64,000 nt of DNA from Cyclobacterium xiamenense (GTDB taxonomy: Bacteria; Bacteroidota; Bacteroidia; Cytophagales; Cyclobacteriaceae), in the NCBI RefSeq assembly GCF_009467825.1, contig NZ_WIOK01000014.1, positions 1 through 64,000 on the forward strand. The letters run 5' to 3'. Positions within the stretch are counted from its first letter, which is position 1. Each line of letters starts with the position of its first letter. Below the pieces are notes generated by a model that did no database searches, was not told the origin of the DNA, and worked only from the letters and a program-made list of their open reading frames with translations. Of the stretch, positions 26,819-35,826 are shown in pieces. The position numbers and the translations under genes were made by a program.

Positions 26819-27760
26819 TTATATAGGGTTAGTGCAATAGCGGTAAGCAGCCAGTTGGGGCAACTTTTCCCGTATTTCCTCCAGCTGTGCCCCTTCGAAA
26901 GCCGTCAGTGGGGCAGCCAGGAAGCCATTTCCAAGGCCTAGAAAATGCAAGCCCGCCTTTAAACCTTTTAGAAAACTCGAGCCGTAACTTCCCAGGCTGT
27001 AAAGCTCTGCAGAAACTTCCATCACCATATCTTGCAAACGGGCCATTTCGGCCAAATTACCGGATGCTGCTGCCTGGTACAGGTCTACGTACACCTTTGG
27101 AAACATATTTGCTCCTCCGCTCACGCCCCCGTGGCCTCCCATCAGTACCGCGGATGCCAGCATTTCCTCTGGCCCCACCAGGAGGGTAAAATCAGGACGG
27201 TTGCGAAAGGCATGTACCATGGCATTGAAGTAGGGTGCATTACCCGAACTATCCTTTAACCCCAAAATATTCGGGTGCTGGGAAAGCTCGACAACGTTCG
27301 CTTGACTCAACATGGTTTTGGTATGGGAGGGCATGTTGTACAGGTAGAGCGGTAAGGGCAACTCGTCGGCCAATTTTGTAAAGTAGGCCAGGATTTCGCG
27401 CTCTCCCAATCCAAAGTAATACGGAGGCGCTGCCACCACGGCATCGGCGCCGGCATCCCGGGCAACCCCTGCCAACCGCAGGCTTTCATGAAAAGAGGTG
27501 TCGGTCACACCTACCAGCACCGGGAGGCGTTGGTCTACTTCCCTACAAGTCAGCTGTATCAATTCCCGTCGAAGATCGTAGGAAAGGTTGGTGCATTCTC
27601 CCGTGGTGCCCAGAATAAACAATCCCTGCACGCCACCCTCCATGAGGTGGGCCAGAAGTTTGGACATACCTTCTGTATCCAGGCGGGTGTCATCCTGTAA
27701 TAGCGTGGCGACCGGGGGAATGATCCCCCGAAGTGGTTGATTGAGTAAGTCTCGTTGCAT
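26819..27760 (-). CDS. DapA/NanA-superfamily aldolase (dihydrodipicolinate synthase family)
   Basis: 313 residues, a TIM-barrel class I pyruvate aldolase. The GTTGECTNLS loop binds the carboxylate of pyruvate, YLYNMPSHTK contains the catalytic Tyr, and ILGLKDSSGN the Schiff-base Lys. True DapA of this organism is expected elsewhere; the location between a sialidase-like gene and a sugar symporter suggests N-acetylneuraminate lyase or a 2-keto-3-deoxy-sugar acid aldolase. Substrate specificity cannot be fixed from sequence alone. Confidence 0.88.
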   Translation of the reverse strand: MQRDLLNQPLRGIIPPVATLLQDDTRLDTEGMSKLLAHLMEGGVQGLFILGTTGECTNLSYDLRRELIQLTCREVDQRLPVLVGVTDTSFHESLRLAGVARDAGADAVVAAPPYYFGLGEREILAYFTKLADELPLPLYLYNMPSHTKTMLSQANVVELSQHPNILGLKDSSGNAPYFNAMVHAFRNRPDFTLLVGPEEMLASAVLMGGHGGVSGGANMFPKVYVDLYQAAASGNLAEMARLQDMVMEVSAELYSLGSYGSSFLKGLKAGLHFLGLGNGFLAAPLTAFEGAQLEEIREKLPQLAAYRYCTNPI

Positions 27761-27816
27761 GTGTGTTATTCCTACTTCGTAGGGCGTTTAAAAATCAGGA
27801 TTCGTTGGGAAATTTC

Positions 27817-28992
27817 TTATATTTTTGATGGATCGATGACTGCGTATTTCACCGATATGCGGTCGTAGGTGTACGAAAGGTGCACCATGCCGTCTTCGGC
27901 TTGTATGATGGCCGGATAGCTGTACCCCGCATTATTGGGTTCATTTTCCAAGGTCATGAAGGGATGCCAGGTTTTGCCATCATCCGAAATGGCCAGGTTG
28001 AGGATGTTTCTACCGTTGGGCTCCGCTCCTTCTTTGGTGCTGTGGTTGTAGATCAACAGGTGTCTTCCGTCTTGCAGCGTCACGGCATCCGTCCCCGAGT
28101 TGGGATTGGGTAAGGAGGTCGCCTCCACTTCCGACCAGGTCTGACCCTGATCCCTGGACCAGCTTTCAGCGATGACATTTTGCCGCGTCCGGCAAAGGAC
28201 TTGCAAGGCGCCGTCTTCATGCAGCAACACACTGGGCTGAATGGCATCAAATGCCACCCCATCATTGATGGGTCCGACCACCTGCCAGGTTTTTCCCCGG
28301 TCCTTGCTAATTTCAAAATGCACTTTCCAGAAGGTTTCCCCATCCGATTCCACTTCCGTACTGGAAGGGCTGATTATCGTGCCGTCTTCCAGCTGTACCG
28401 GCTTGTTTTTGACAGGACCCAGCAGGGGGCCAATCGCCGGGTGCTCGCCCAACCTGCTGGGAGCAGACCAGGTTTTGCCGTTGTCTTCGGAGGTAATCAG
28501 CATTCCCCACCAATCCCGGGGGGTAGGCCCCACCTTGTAAAACAACATTAACGGTCCCTCCTCCGGCTGAAAAAGCACGGGATTCCAGCAAGGGTACCGC
28601 AAGGTGTCGTTTTGCACGCCATTGGCCACTTCTTCGGGCCAGGACCAGGTACCGTTTTCCAAATGGCTTACCCGGATACCTACGTCCGGATTGCGCTCAT
28701 GGGTTCCGGAAAAAAAGGCGGCCACGATACCTGCCGGTGTCTCCACCAACGTGGAAGCATGTACCTGAGGCGTGGGCCGGTTGTCCAGCGGATAAATCAA
28801 CTCCGCATGTACCAGTGCCCCTTCACCGACCTCGGCTTTGGGCGGTAGGTAGTAGTTTCCCGTAATGTCGTTTGCCTCCTGTTCTTGCCGGGATTGGGAA
28901 GTATTCTCCCCGGATCCACAACCAACCAATGTCAGGGCCATTGCGGAAGCCCCCGTAACCGTTGCGAAAACCATTTTTACTCGATACCACAT
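27817..28992 (-). CDS. Sialidase-like (BNR/Asp-box) lipoprotein 1
   Basis: 391 residues from ATG 28992 (an upstream in-frame Met at 29043 would precede the signal). A lipoprotein signal ends in TLVGC. The six-bladed propeller is indicated by four Asp-boxes: [33 protein letters not shown] and [10 protein letters not shown]. The N-terminal [20 protein letters not shown] region and the [16 protein letters not shown] segment match BNR_2 family exo-sialidase-like proteins. Many members of this family act on sugars other than sialic acid. The start overlaps the end of the isomerase gene by 16 nt, so the two are coupled. Confidence 0.8.
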   Translation of the reverse strand: MWYRVKMVFATVTGASAMALTLVGCGSGENTSQSRQEQEANDITGNYYLPPKAEVGEGALVHAELIYPLDNRPTPQVHASTLVETPAGIVAAFFSGTHERNPDVGIRVSHLENGTWSWPEEVANGVQNDTLRYPCWNPVLFQPEEGPLMLFYKVGPTPRDWWGMLITSEDNGKTWSAPSRLGEHPAIGPLLGPVKNKPVQLEDGTIISPSSTEVESDGETFWKVHFEISKDRGKTWQVVGPINDGVAFDAIQPSVLLHEDGALQVLCRTRQNVIAESWSRDQGQTWSEVEATSLPNPNSGTDAVTLQDGRHLLIYNHSTKEGAEPNGRNILNLAISDDGKTWHPFMTLENEPNNAGYSYPAIIQAEDGMVHLSYTYDRISVKYAVIDPSKI

Positions 28993-30581
28993 AATGCTGT
29001 TTTTATTCCTAGTTCGTCCATGGCTGCGGCTTTTGCAAGGCATGCCTCCAGCGCTTTTTCTTTACTGGTCGCGTAGACCACCTGAATGTGGTTGGCCTTG
29101 TGCCGCGCCATCATTTGATCCCTGCTCACGCCATCCAATACCCCGTGCATGATGGGCCATTGGGGGGTGGTCAGGTCCCAACGGCGTTGGGTTTCCTCGG
29201 CAGGTAATTCGGCAACCTCTCCCGTACCCAGGTCGCAGTGCAGCCGGTCGTTCATGATGTACACACGGCTCCAGACAATGTGCCCGGGTTTGCTAACGCC
29301 CTTGAGGCTGCCTCCGCCCAGGTGAAAATACATGGGGGGCTGCCGTTCGCTACTTGCCCCGGCATATCCTCCTGCAAAATGCGAGGCCGGAGCCGCCCCG
29401 GAAATCAGAAAGACCCAGACAAAGGCATCTCCTCCTGCAAGCGGGTAGTCCTCCCCATAGCGGAGATCATGCAGGGTATTGTCCCCTTGCATGCCCAGTT
29501 TTTCCCAAAGGCGGTAGGTCAGCAGGCTGTCCAGTCCGGCACATTCGTCCACCTCATTGAAATGGGGAAGCGCTTTTCCTGGATGGATTTCCTTCCCGTC
29601 CCGTCCCAGGACTGGCGGTCGTTCCGTACAATTCAGCAGCCCCTCCGCCAAATCGCTGGCAGGCGCTAAATCCTTTAATCCTTGCTGGTACTGAATACCG
29701 ATGGTATCGCAGCCAAATTCCTCCGCAAGCCGCAGGGCGGCAATGTACATCTTGCACTGCTCCAGGGTTTGCGCTTTGGTGAGCTCCGTGGCGGGATCCG
29801 ATCCCCAGACAAAGGTCATCCCCCGGTCCAGTAACCAATCCAGCACCTGCGCTGCCTCTTCCTCCGTAACCGTTTTCATGGCGGCATAGAGCGTAGACTG
29901 GCTTAGCCGTTCTTTGAAGACGCCGGTGGGATGCAGCAAATGATCCGGAATAATGGCGTTGAACATGCCCATGCAGCCCTCGTCAAACACGCCCATAATG
30001 GCCTTCTGTTTCCGAAATTCCCGGGCAAAACGACGACCCGTTTCGGCGGGTCCATTTGGAAAAGCTGCAGTGTCAAAGTCCCGTACATGACCAAGGTCAT
30101 GGGTCACTTTTCCGGAGTGAATCCACTCCTTCAGGCCATTGAGAAAAAAGTCGTCGCTAAAATCCCGACTCCAAAGGCTGGAATAGGACACGCTGGCTTT
30201 GGTAAGCGATCCATTCAGGTTTAGCATTCCCACCAGGCCAGGCCATTGCCCGTCCCAATTGGCCAGTGTCAAAATCGGTCCCTTATGCGTCGTTAATCCT
30301 GCCAAGACGTGGTGGGAATACTGCCAGACACTTTCGGCCACGACCAGGGGCTTCGCCGGATCCAGGTCGCGAAAAACCTGCATGCCCATTTTCTGGGAAT
30401 CGATGAAACCATGCCCTTTTTCGGCGTCATAGGGATGAGCGCGGATTACCCGCACCCCCAGTTCGCTGAAAACGCGCACCAGCTTTTCCTCCATTTCTTC
30501 CTGCGCCGGCCAACAAGTTTGGTTGGCAGCCAATCGCAGGTCGCCACTCGCAATCAGGTAAATTTCGTCTATCATATGCAT
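28977..30581 (-). CDS. L-fucose/L-arabinose isomerase-family protein
   Basis: 534 residues (ATG 30581, or ATG 30575 two codons later). Several segments match the fucose isomerase superfamily: the N-terminal [21 protein letters not shown] split by the usual Rossmann-like topology, [30 protein letters not shown] and the later [14 protein letters not shown]. The FucI family catalyses aldose-ketose exchange with a metal. In this cluster it may isomerise the sugar released by the aldolase, taking the place of an epimerase, as no NanE-type gene is present. That role is inferred from context. Confidence 0.75.
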   Translation of the reverse strand: MHMIDEIYLIASGDLRLAANQTCWPAQEEMEEKLVRVFSELGVRVIRAHPYDAEKGHGFIDSQKMGMQVFRDLDPAKPLVVAESVWQYSHHVLAGLTTHKGPILTLANWDGQWPGLVGMLNLNGSLTKASVSYSSLWSRDFSDDFFLNGLKEWIHSGKVTHDLGHVRDFDTAAFPNGPAETGRRFAREFRKQKAIMGVFDEGCMGMFNAIIPDHLLHPTGVFKERLSQSTLYAAMKTVTEEEAAQVLDWLLDRGMTFVWGSDPATELTKAQTLEQCKMYIAALRLAEEFGCDTIGIQYQQGLKDLAPASDLAEGLLNCTERPPVLGRDGKEIHPGKALPHFNEVDECAGLDSLLTYRLWEKLGMQGDNTLHDLRYGEDYPLAGGDAFVWVFLISGAAPASHFAGGYAGASSERQPPMYFHLGGGSLKGVSKPGHIVWSRVYIMNDRLHCDLGTGEVAELPAEETQRRWDLTTPQWPIMHGVLDGVSRDQMMARHKANHIQVVYATSKEKALEACLAKAAAMDELGIKTALCGIE

Positions 30582-30682
30582 TTTTAGTTATTTGCTTCCG
30601 TACATGCCGGTACCTTGAGTGATTCTTCTTCCTGCTTGGGAATACTACGCCGAATTCTTCCAATCAGGCCCATGCCTGACCA

Positions 30683-30706
30683 AAAAATTTGCGGCCGGTC
30701 ACCGGC
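30683..30706 (-). terminator. Possible terminator after the VCBS gene
   Basis: On the minus strand GCCGG-TGA-CCGGC (30694-30706 on the plus strand) directly follows the VCBS stop and is followed by a run of T. The stem is short. If it works, the four downstream genes need their own promoter in the 125-nt gap. Confidence 0.35.
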
Positions 30707-31927
30707 TTATTTCAGTGGGTTTTCGTACCAAATTACTCCCAGACCCTTTTTGCTTCCGTCTGCGGCCGTTTCCTCGGAAGTAACCAGGTCCAGGTCTCCG
30801 TCTCCATCCAGGTCGATTGCCGTGACAAAATCGTATTTGACGCCTGCTGCTCCGCTAATGTCCAACAGTCCCGGGGAATCCGACCGAAAATCCATCAGCG
30901 CAGCCAGCCCGGATTTTCCCAGGGCCCCTTCAAAGGAGAGCACCAGATCCATTTTCCCATCCTGATCCAGATCGGTCAACAGGGCCGATTTGCCCCGGGT
31001 TCCCAGACCTTCCGGATAAGCCTGCTGCTCCCAAAGCCACTGCTTCCCCTGCCGGTAAAACTGCGTCCAGCCTCCAAGCAGATCCGCAACAACAATGGCC
31101 TGTGGCGAGGCACCCGTATCGGGTTCCAGACCCAAAAACATGGGTTCACCGGATCGCACGCCCAGCAAATGAGGCCTCCAGGCGCCACGAACTCCGGACG
31201 CACCCGGATTTTCAAACCAGCGGAGGCCACGCAGGGAACCTTTCCTATCCGTAATCAACACGTCGGGTGTGCCGTTTCCGTTCATGTCCACCCATTCGAT
31301 GGACATGATCCAACCCGCAGGAGAAATCTCGTGGTACACCCAACCCTCCATGTTTCGCGGATCTACCGGCGCCTCCAGCCAGCCCACGGTCCCGTTGGGA
31401 TCCTTGGATCCGACGAGCAAATCCAGACCATGGATACCATCCACATCCACGGCCCTGCCAAACATCCAGCGGGTCGTACCCAGGGTAACTGGAATATCTT
31501 CGGACCGCCAGGCTTTCGAATCCAGGTATTTTTCCGGGTCAGCAGGAGCCCAGTGAATGGTCACTCGCTGATGATCTCCTTCCGAACAGGTGATCAGGTC
31601 CATTTGCCCGTCCCCGTCCAAATCGGCGGCAAACGCATCCTCCACATCCGGTGCCGGTACCTCCACGTACGGCCAGGGCTGCCTGGGGTCTGCTGGCTGC
31701 AGGTACAGACGGGCCACCCCGCCTTCTTCCCAGCCTACCGCCAGGTCCAACTTGCCGTCACCGTTGACATCGGCGGTTTTGGTACCGTCCGAGCCAAGGG
31801 AGGTATTGTCGATCGTATGCCGGATCCAGGGAGTAGTATCCGCAAAACCCTGCTCCTCCTGAGCAAGGCCCGCCAGCGGAAAAAACGCCAGAACCACTAA
31901 TTCGCTTAGCCGTATGCCAGTCTTCAT
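30707..31927 (-). CDS. Secreted FG-GAP/VCBS repeat protein
   Basis: 406 residues with a signal peptide (VVLAFFPLAGLAQ). It contains repeated calcium-loop units typical of FG-GAP/VCBS propellers: DVNGDGKLDLAVGW, DLDGDGQMDLITCS, DMNGNGTPDVLITD, DLDQDGKMDLVLSF and DLDGDGDLDLVTSE. The protein is probably extracellular or surface-bound and may bind carbohydrate. The start overlaps the stop of the upstream sialidase-like gene by 4 nt. Confidence 0.88.
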   Translation of the reverse strand: MKTGIRLSELVVLAFFPLAGLAQEEQGFADTTPWIRHTIDNTSLGSDGTKTADVNGDGKLDLAVGWEEGGVARLYLQPADPRQPWPYVEVPAPDVEDAFAADLDGDGQMDLITCSEGDHQRVTIHWAPADPEKYLDSKAWRSEDIPVTLGTTRWMFGRAVDVDGIHGLDLLVGSKDPNGTVGWLEAPVDPRNMEGWVYHEISPAGWIMSIEWVDMNGNGTPDVLITDRKGSLRGLRWFENPGASGVRGAWRPHLLGVRSGEPMFLGLEPDTGASPQAIVVADLLGGWTQFYRQGKQWLWEQQAYPEGLGTRGKSALLTDLDQDGKMDLVLSFEGALGKSGLAALMDFRSDSPGLLDISGAAGVKYDFVTAIDLDGDGDLDLVTSEETAADGSKKGLGVIWYENPLK

Positions 31928-33084
31928 TCGGTTTTTGATTTGCTACTGATGATTTTTCGGGAAGTAAACACCCGGTACAAGGCTTCGTCGTGGGCGCTAT
32001 CCCAAATGTCCGCTTCTCGGAAAGAGACCTGCACGATTTCCCGTTCTCCTGTCCGATCGCGGTCGTACACCAGGTGAATGGTTCCGTCTTCCGCCTGCTG
32101 TCCATCCGGATAAGAGACACCGGGGCGTTGGTCCAGCAACAGTCCACGGGACCAGGTAAGCCCATCGTCCCGGGAAACAAAGGCCATCAGGTGGGATCGC
32201 CCGGTGCGTTGGGTCAGTGGACCGTGCTTTACCAAAAGTAGGTTTCCGGAATGGAGGCGGCGAATAAAAAACCGGGCACTTGGGTGGGCAAACAAGGAGG
32301 GCTGCACCGGAGACCAACGCGCTCCCTGGTCCGTGGAATAGCTTTCGCCGATGCCGTAATTGGTGCGAAGCAGGGCCCAAATCCTCCCGTCTTTTTTTTC
32401 TACAAATTGGTGTTCGTCGTAGACCCGGTTTGCTGGCGGCACGTGAATGGCGCCCTTTAGCTGCCAGGTTTTTCCACGATCTGCGGATACCACCATTCGG
32501 GCACTGTTGTCAGTCAATCGCCAGGTCGAGGCTGGCAAAGCCCATTCCCCGGTACGCAATACCGTGGGCTTACACATCATAATGCCATCCGTCAGCCGTT
32601 GGGGAGTGGACCAGGTGGCTCCGCCTTCGGAATCCAGATCGGCTGTCATGGCCCAAACGCCCGCCTCGGTACCGTCCATCCCGATGGTTTGGGCCCAGAA
32701 TACCCATAATCTGCCCGTTGGATCCATCCATATCTCCGGATCAAAGGCCCGGACTGCTCCGGGTCCATCCGGATCGATCACCAGCAGCTCTTCCCAGCTA
32801 TTGCCGGCGTCTTTGCTGTGGGCCAGCACCACGTAATTGTTTTCGTCTTCCCCGGGACTCGGTCCGGCGTACCAAACCGACCACATTTGCTGCCCGTCCC
32901 CTGTAAGAGCCAGGCTGGGGATACCGGAAAATCGACGTTGATCCGGCTGGTGTCGCGGTGCGTAGCTACCTTTGAGATACACTTCGGGAGCCTGCAAGTA
33001 GGCGCGGTTTTCCTGTGCCAGGGAGGGGAAAATCACATAAAAAAGGCCTGAAAGAAAGAAGGCTGCGGTTATTTTTGGTTTCAT
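31924..33084 (-). CDS. Sialidase-like (BNR/Asp-box) secreted protein 2
   Basis: 386 residues from ATG 33084, chosen because it leads straight into a signal peptide (KPKITAAFFLSGLFYVIF). Four Asp-boxes are visible: SKDAGNSWEEL, SADRGKTWQLK, STDQGARWSPV and SRDDGLTWSRG. It also has the RRFSGIPSLAL and VWYAGPSPGEDENNYVVLA segments typical of BNR_2 proteins. It is the first gene of the minus-strand catabolic group and is divergent from the exported oxidoreductase at 33240. Substrate unknown; sialic acid is only one option. Confidence 0.8.
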   Translation of the reverse strand: MKPKITAAFFLSGLFYVIFPSLAQENRAYLQAPEVYLKGSYAPRHQPDQRRFSGIPSLALTGDGQQMWSVWYAGPSPGEDENNYVVLAHSKDAGNSWEELLVIDPDGPGAVRAFDPEIWMDPTGRLWVFWAQTIGMDGTEAGVWAMTADLDSEGGATWSTPQRLTDGIMMCKPTVLRTGEWALPASTWRLTDNSARMVVSADRGKTWQLKGAIHVPPANRVYDEHQFVEKKDGRIWALLRTNYGIGESYSTDQGARWSPVQPSLFAHPSARFFIRRLHSGNLLLVKHGPLTQRTGRSHLMAFVSRDDGLTWSRGLLLDQRPGVSYPDGQQAEDGTIHLVYDRDRTGEREIVQVSFREADIWDSAHDEALYRVFTSRKIISSKSKTE

Positions 33085-33239
33085 GCGGGGTTTATTCGGT
33101 CTACTGCTGAAAAATACACCAAGATTTTCCGCTTTGAAAGAAATTTCCGTTAAATGTGACCGTTCCTTACAAAAACACGTATTCTGAGGGATTAATTTTC
33201 TATATTCATTCCTTAATCTGGAAAAACATAAATTTTGCA

Positions 33240-34607
33240 ATGGACCCGTTACACGTAAACAGAAGAAAATTCATCAAAAGTAGTACTGCCCTCATGGCGC
33301 TGACCAGTGTGGGGGTACAGGCCATGCCCTGGAGGGCACGAAAATCTCCCTACAAAGTCGGATTGATCGGAACTGGCTGGTATGGGAAAAGTGATTTATT
33401 CCGATTGATTCAGGTGGCCGAGGTAGAGGTCCTGGCCCTGGCAGATCCCGACCAAAACCTGCTGGACGAAGCCGCCGTACTGGTCAGCCAACGGCAGACC
33501 TCGGGAAATACGCCAAAAAAATACACGCATTACCGGCAAATGCTGGAGGAAAACGAACTGGACATCGTACTGGTAGGCAGTCCGGACCATTGGCATGCCC
33601 TGCAGACCATTGACTCCATACAGGCGGGTGCCCACGTATATTTACAGAAACCCATCAGTGTAGACGTGATCGAAGGGGAAGCCATCCTGGCAGCGGCACG
33701 CAAACACAACAAGGTGGTGCAGATCGGCACCCAACGCCGGAGCACCCCCCATCTGGTGGAGGCAAAAAAGAACATCGTGGACAAGGGCTTGTTGGGCAAA
33801 GTATCCCATGCCGAAATGTGCTGCTACTACCACATGCGGGCCAACGGGGAACCGGAGGTGCAACCGGTACCCGATTTTTTCGATTACGAGCTATGGGTAG
33901 GTCCGGGTCCCATGAGGCCCTTCGACGGGCTTCCGCACCGCCGTTGGTGGCGTACCATGATGGAGTACAGCAACGGCATTACCGGCGATATGTGTGTGCA
34001 CATGTTTGACGCGGTACGGTGGACCCTGGGTCTGGGCTGGCCCAAAAGTGTGTTTGCTACCGGAGGAATCTACGTGCAAAAAGGCGGAAAATCCACCACT
34101 GCCGATACCCAGACGGCAACCTTTCATTACGATGAACTGGATTGCGTGTGGACCCACCGCTCCTGGGGTACTCCCCAGGATCCGGAATATCCCTGGGCCT
34201 ACAAAATTTATGGGGATAAAGGAACCCTTAAAGCTTCCGTCATGAAGTACGAATTTATTCCTCAGGGAGGGGGTGAGGTGATCAAAGGAGACGTAGTCTA
34301 CGAACGGGAACGCTACCCGGAAGATCTAAACGAAAAAGACATTGAACTCCACGCAGCCCCCGCTACCCGGGATCACATGCGGGATTTTCTACGGGCCATC
34401 GAAGAGGGCGGACGCCCGGTCGCTGACGTGGAAGAAGGCCATATTTCTACTGCCAGTTGTATTCTGGCAAACATGTCCATGGAACTGGGCCGACCCCTGG
34501 CATACGATCCCGAAAAACGAATGGTGATCGGCGATGAGGAGGCCACGCGCTTGCTGCGGCGCCCTTACCGGGCTCCCTATCAGCATCCGGATCCCAACTT
34601 TGTGTAA
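33240..34607 (+). CDS. Exported Gfo/Idh/MocA-family oxidoreductase 1
   Basis: 455 residues from ATG 33240. A Tat-type signal (NRRKFIKSSTALMALTS) is followed by an N-terminal Rossmann domain (VGLIGTGWYGKSD) and the C-terminal GFO/IDH/MocA beta-sheet domain. The usual EKP motif of the family reads VYLQKPIS here, so the Glu is replaced by Gln while the Lys stays. Tat export would let the protein leave the cytoplasm with its NAD(P) already bound. Members of this exported group act on glycosides or sugar acids. The secreted hydrolase 58 nt downstream is probably co-transcribed. Confidence 0.9.
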   Translation: MDPLHVNRRKFIKSSTALMALTSVGVQAMPWRARKSPYKVGLIGTGWYGKSDLFRLIQVAEVEVLALADPDQNLLDEAAVLVSQRQTSGNTPKKYTHYRQMLEENELDIVLVGSPDHWHALQTIDSIQAGAHVYLQKPISVDVIEGEAILAAARKHNKVVQIGTQRRSTPHLVEAKKNIVDKGLLGKVSHAEMCCYYHMRANGEPEVQPVPDFFDYELWVGPGPMRPFDGLPHRRWWRTMMEYSNGITGDMCVHMFDAVRWTLGLGWPKSVFATGGIYVQKGGKSTTADTQTATFHYDELDCVWTHRSWGTPQDPEYPWAYKIYGDKGTLKASVMKYEFIPQGGGEVIKGDVVYERERYPEDLNEKDIELHAAPATRDHMRDFLRAIEEGGRPVADVEEGHISTASCILANMSMELGRPLAYDPEKRMVIGDEEATRLLRRPYRAPYQHPDPNFV

Positions 34608-34665
34608 TACCAACCGGCCTGTTCAACAAGGACAGGCCTTTTCTCATACCCAATCGAACCAAACC

Positions 34666-35772
34666 ATGATACGCAATTCTTCATATATTTGCTTTGTGGG
34701 TGTGCTTTGCCTGTCATTCGGGCTGCTCAGCTATCCAGTCTCCCAGGCTGTAGCCCAAACAACTGTGGCGATAACGGGAGAAAAATTCTACATCAACGGC
34801 CGCCCCACCTATCCCGAGAGAACCTGGAAAGGCCACGCCATCGAAGGCCTGCTCATGAATAGCCGCATGGTGCAGGGGATTTTTGACGACCTGAATCCAG
34901 AAACGGTGAATCGGTGGAAGTACCCGGATACCGAAGTGTGGGATCCCGACCGCAATACCCGGGAATTTGTTGCGAACATGGCCGAATGGAAAGCCCATGG
35001 CCTGTTGTCGTTTACGCTAAACCTTCAGGGAGGAAGCCCCGAAGGCTACAGCCGGAATCAACCCTGGCACAATTCCGCATTCACGGCAAGCGGAGAATTG
35101 CGGCCTGCCTATCTGCAACGGCTGAAGAAAATCCTGGACGAAGCGGAGCGGCTGGAGATGGTGCCCATTCTGGGATTGTTCTATTTTGGACAGGACCACC
35201 GCCTGGCGGATGAGGCGGCTGTCATCCGGGCGGTAGACAATATCCTGAACTGGCTACACATGCAGGCCTACAAACACGTACTTATCGAAGTAAATAACGA
35301 GTGCAACGTTCGCTATACCCACGAGATCTTGCAACCGGACCGGGTACACGAATTGATCCTACGCGTGAAAGCCAACGAAAAAAACGGCTTTCGCTATCTC
35401 GTCAGCACCAGCTATGGAGGCGGATTTATTCCCTTACCCAATGTGGTGAAGGCGGCCGATTTTCTCCTCATCCATGGCAACGGCGTATCGGATCCGGACC
35501 AGATCGTGGAAATGGTACGTAAAACCAAATCGGTGGAGGGCTACCGGGACATGCCCATTGTATTCAACGAGGACGATCATTTTGACTTCGATAAGGACTG
35601 GAACAATTTCATAGCGGCGGTATCAGCCGGAGCTTCCTGGGGTTTCTTTGATTTCCGAATGGAGGGCGAGGGCTTCGAACAAGGCTATCAGAGCGTACCC
35701 GTAGACTGGAGTACGGGATCAGACCGAAAAAGAGACTTTTTTGCCCTGCTTCGGGAAATCACGGGGTATTAA
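34666..35772 (+). CDS. Secreted clan GH-A-like glycoside hydrolase (family not assigned)
   Basis: 368 residues from ATG 34666 with signal peptide (GVLCLSFGLLSYPVSQAVAQ). The protein looks like a TIM-barrel glycosidase: a conserved VLIEVNNECNV after the fourth strand offers an NE acid/base pair, and MPIVFNEDDHFDF near residue 300 offers a nucleophile Glu after the seventh strand. A late GASWGFFDFRMEG strand follows. These are the general positions for retaining clan GH-A enzymes. I cannot assign a CAZy family. It probably acts on the same glycan as the surrounding cluster. Confidence 0.65.
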   Translation: MIRNSSYICFVGVLCLSFGLLSYPVSQAVAQTTVAITGEKFYINGRPTYPERTWKGHAIEGLLMNSRMVQGIFDDLNPETVNRWKYPDTEVWDPDRNTREFVANMAEWKAHGLLSFTLNLQGGSPEGYSRNQPWHNSAFTASGELRPAYLQRLKKILDEAERLEMVPILGLFYFGQDHRLADEAAVIRAVDNILNWLHMQAYKHVLIEVNNECNVRYTHEILQPDRVHELILRVKANEKNGFRYLVSTSYGGGFIPLPNVVKAADFLLIHGNGVSDPDQIVEMVRKTKSVEGYRDMPIVFNEDDHFDFDKDWNNFIAAVSAGASWGFFDFRMEGEGFEQGYQSVPVDWSTGSDRKRDFFALLREITGY

Positions 35773-35774
35773 AA

Positions 35775-35804
35775 AAACCCACCGGTCAGATGTCCGGTGG
35801 GTTT
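35775..35804. terminator. Strong bidirectional terminator
   Basis: An 11-bp perfect stem, AAACCCACCGG and CCGGTGGGTTT, with an 8-nt loop. A runs on the left and TTTATAAAT on the right allow action for the plus-strand hydrolase gene and the convergent oxidoreductase gene. Confidence 0.85.
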
Positions 35805-35826
35805 ATAAATGGCAACGTTTGTCTGT

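Noticed and set aside
30689-31900. 403-residue open frame on the plus strand
   Set aside because: It lies antisense to the VCBS protein gene, whose repeats, signal peptide and 4-nt overlap are convincing; the plus-strand product is rich in His, Pro and Arg with no domain.
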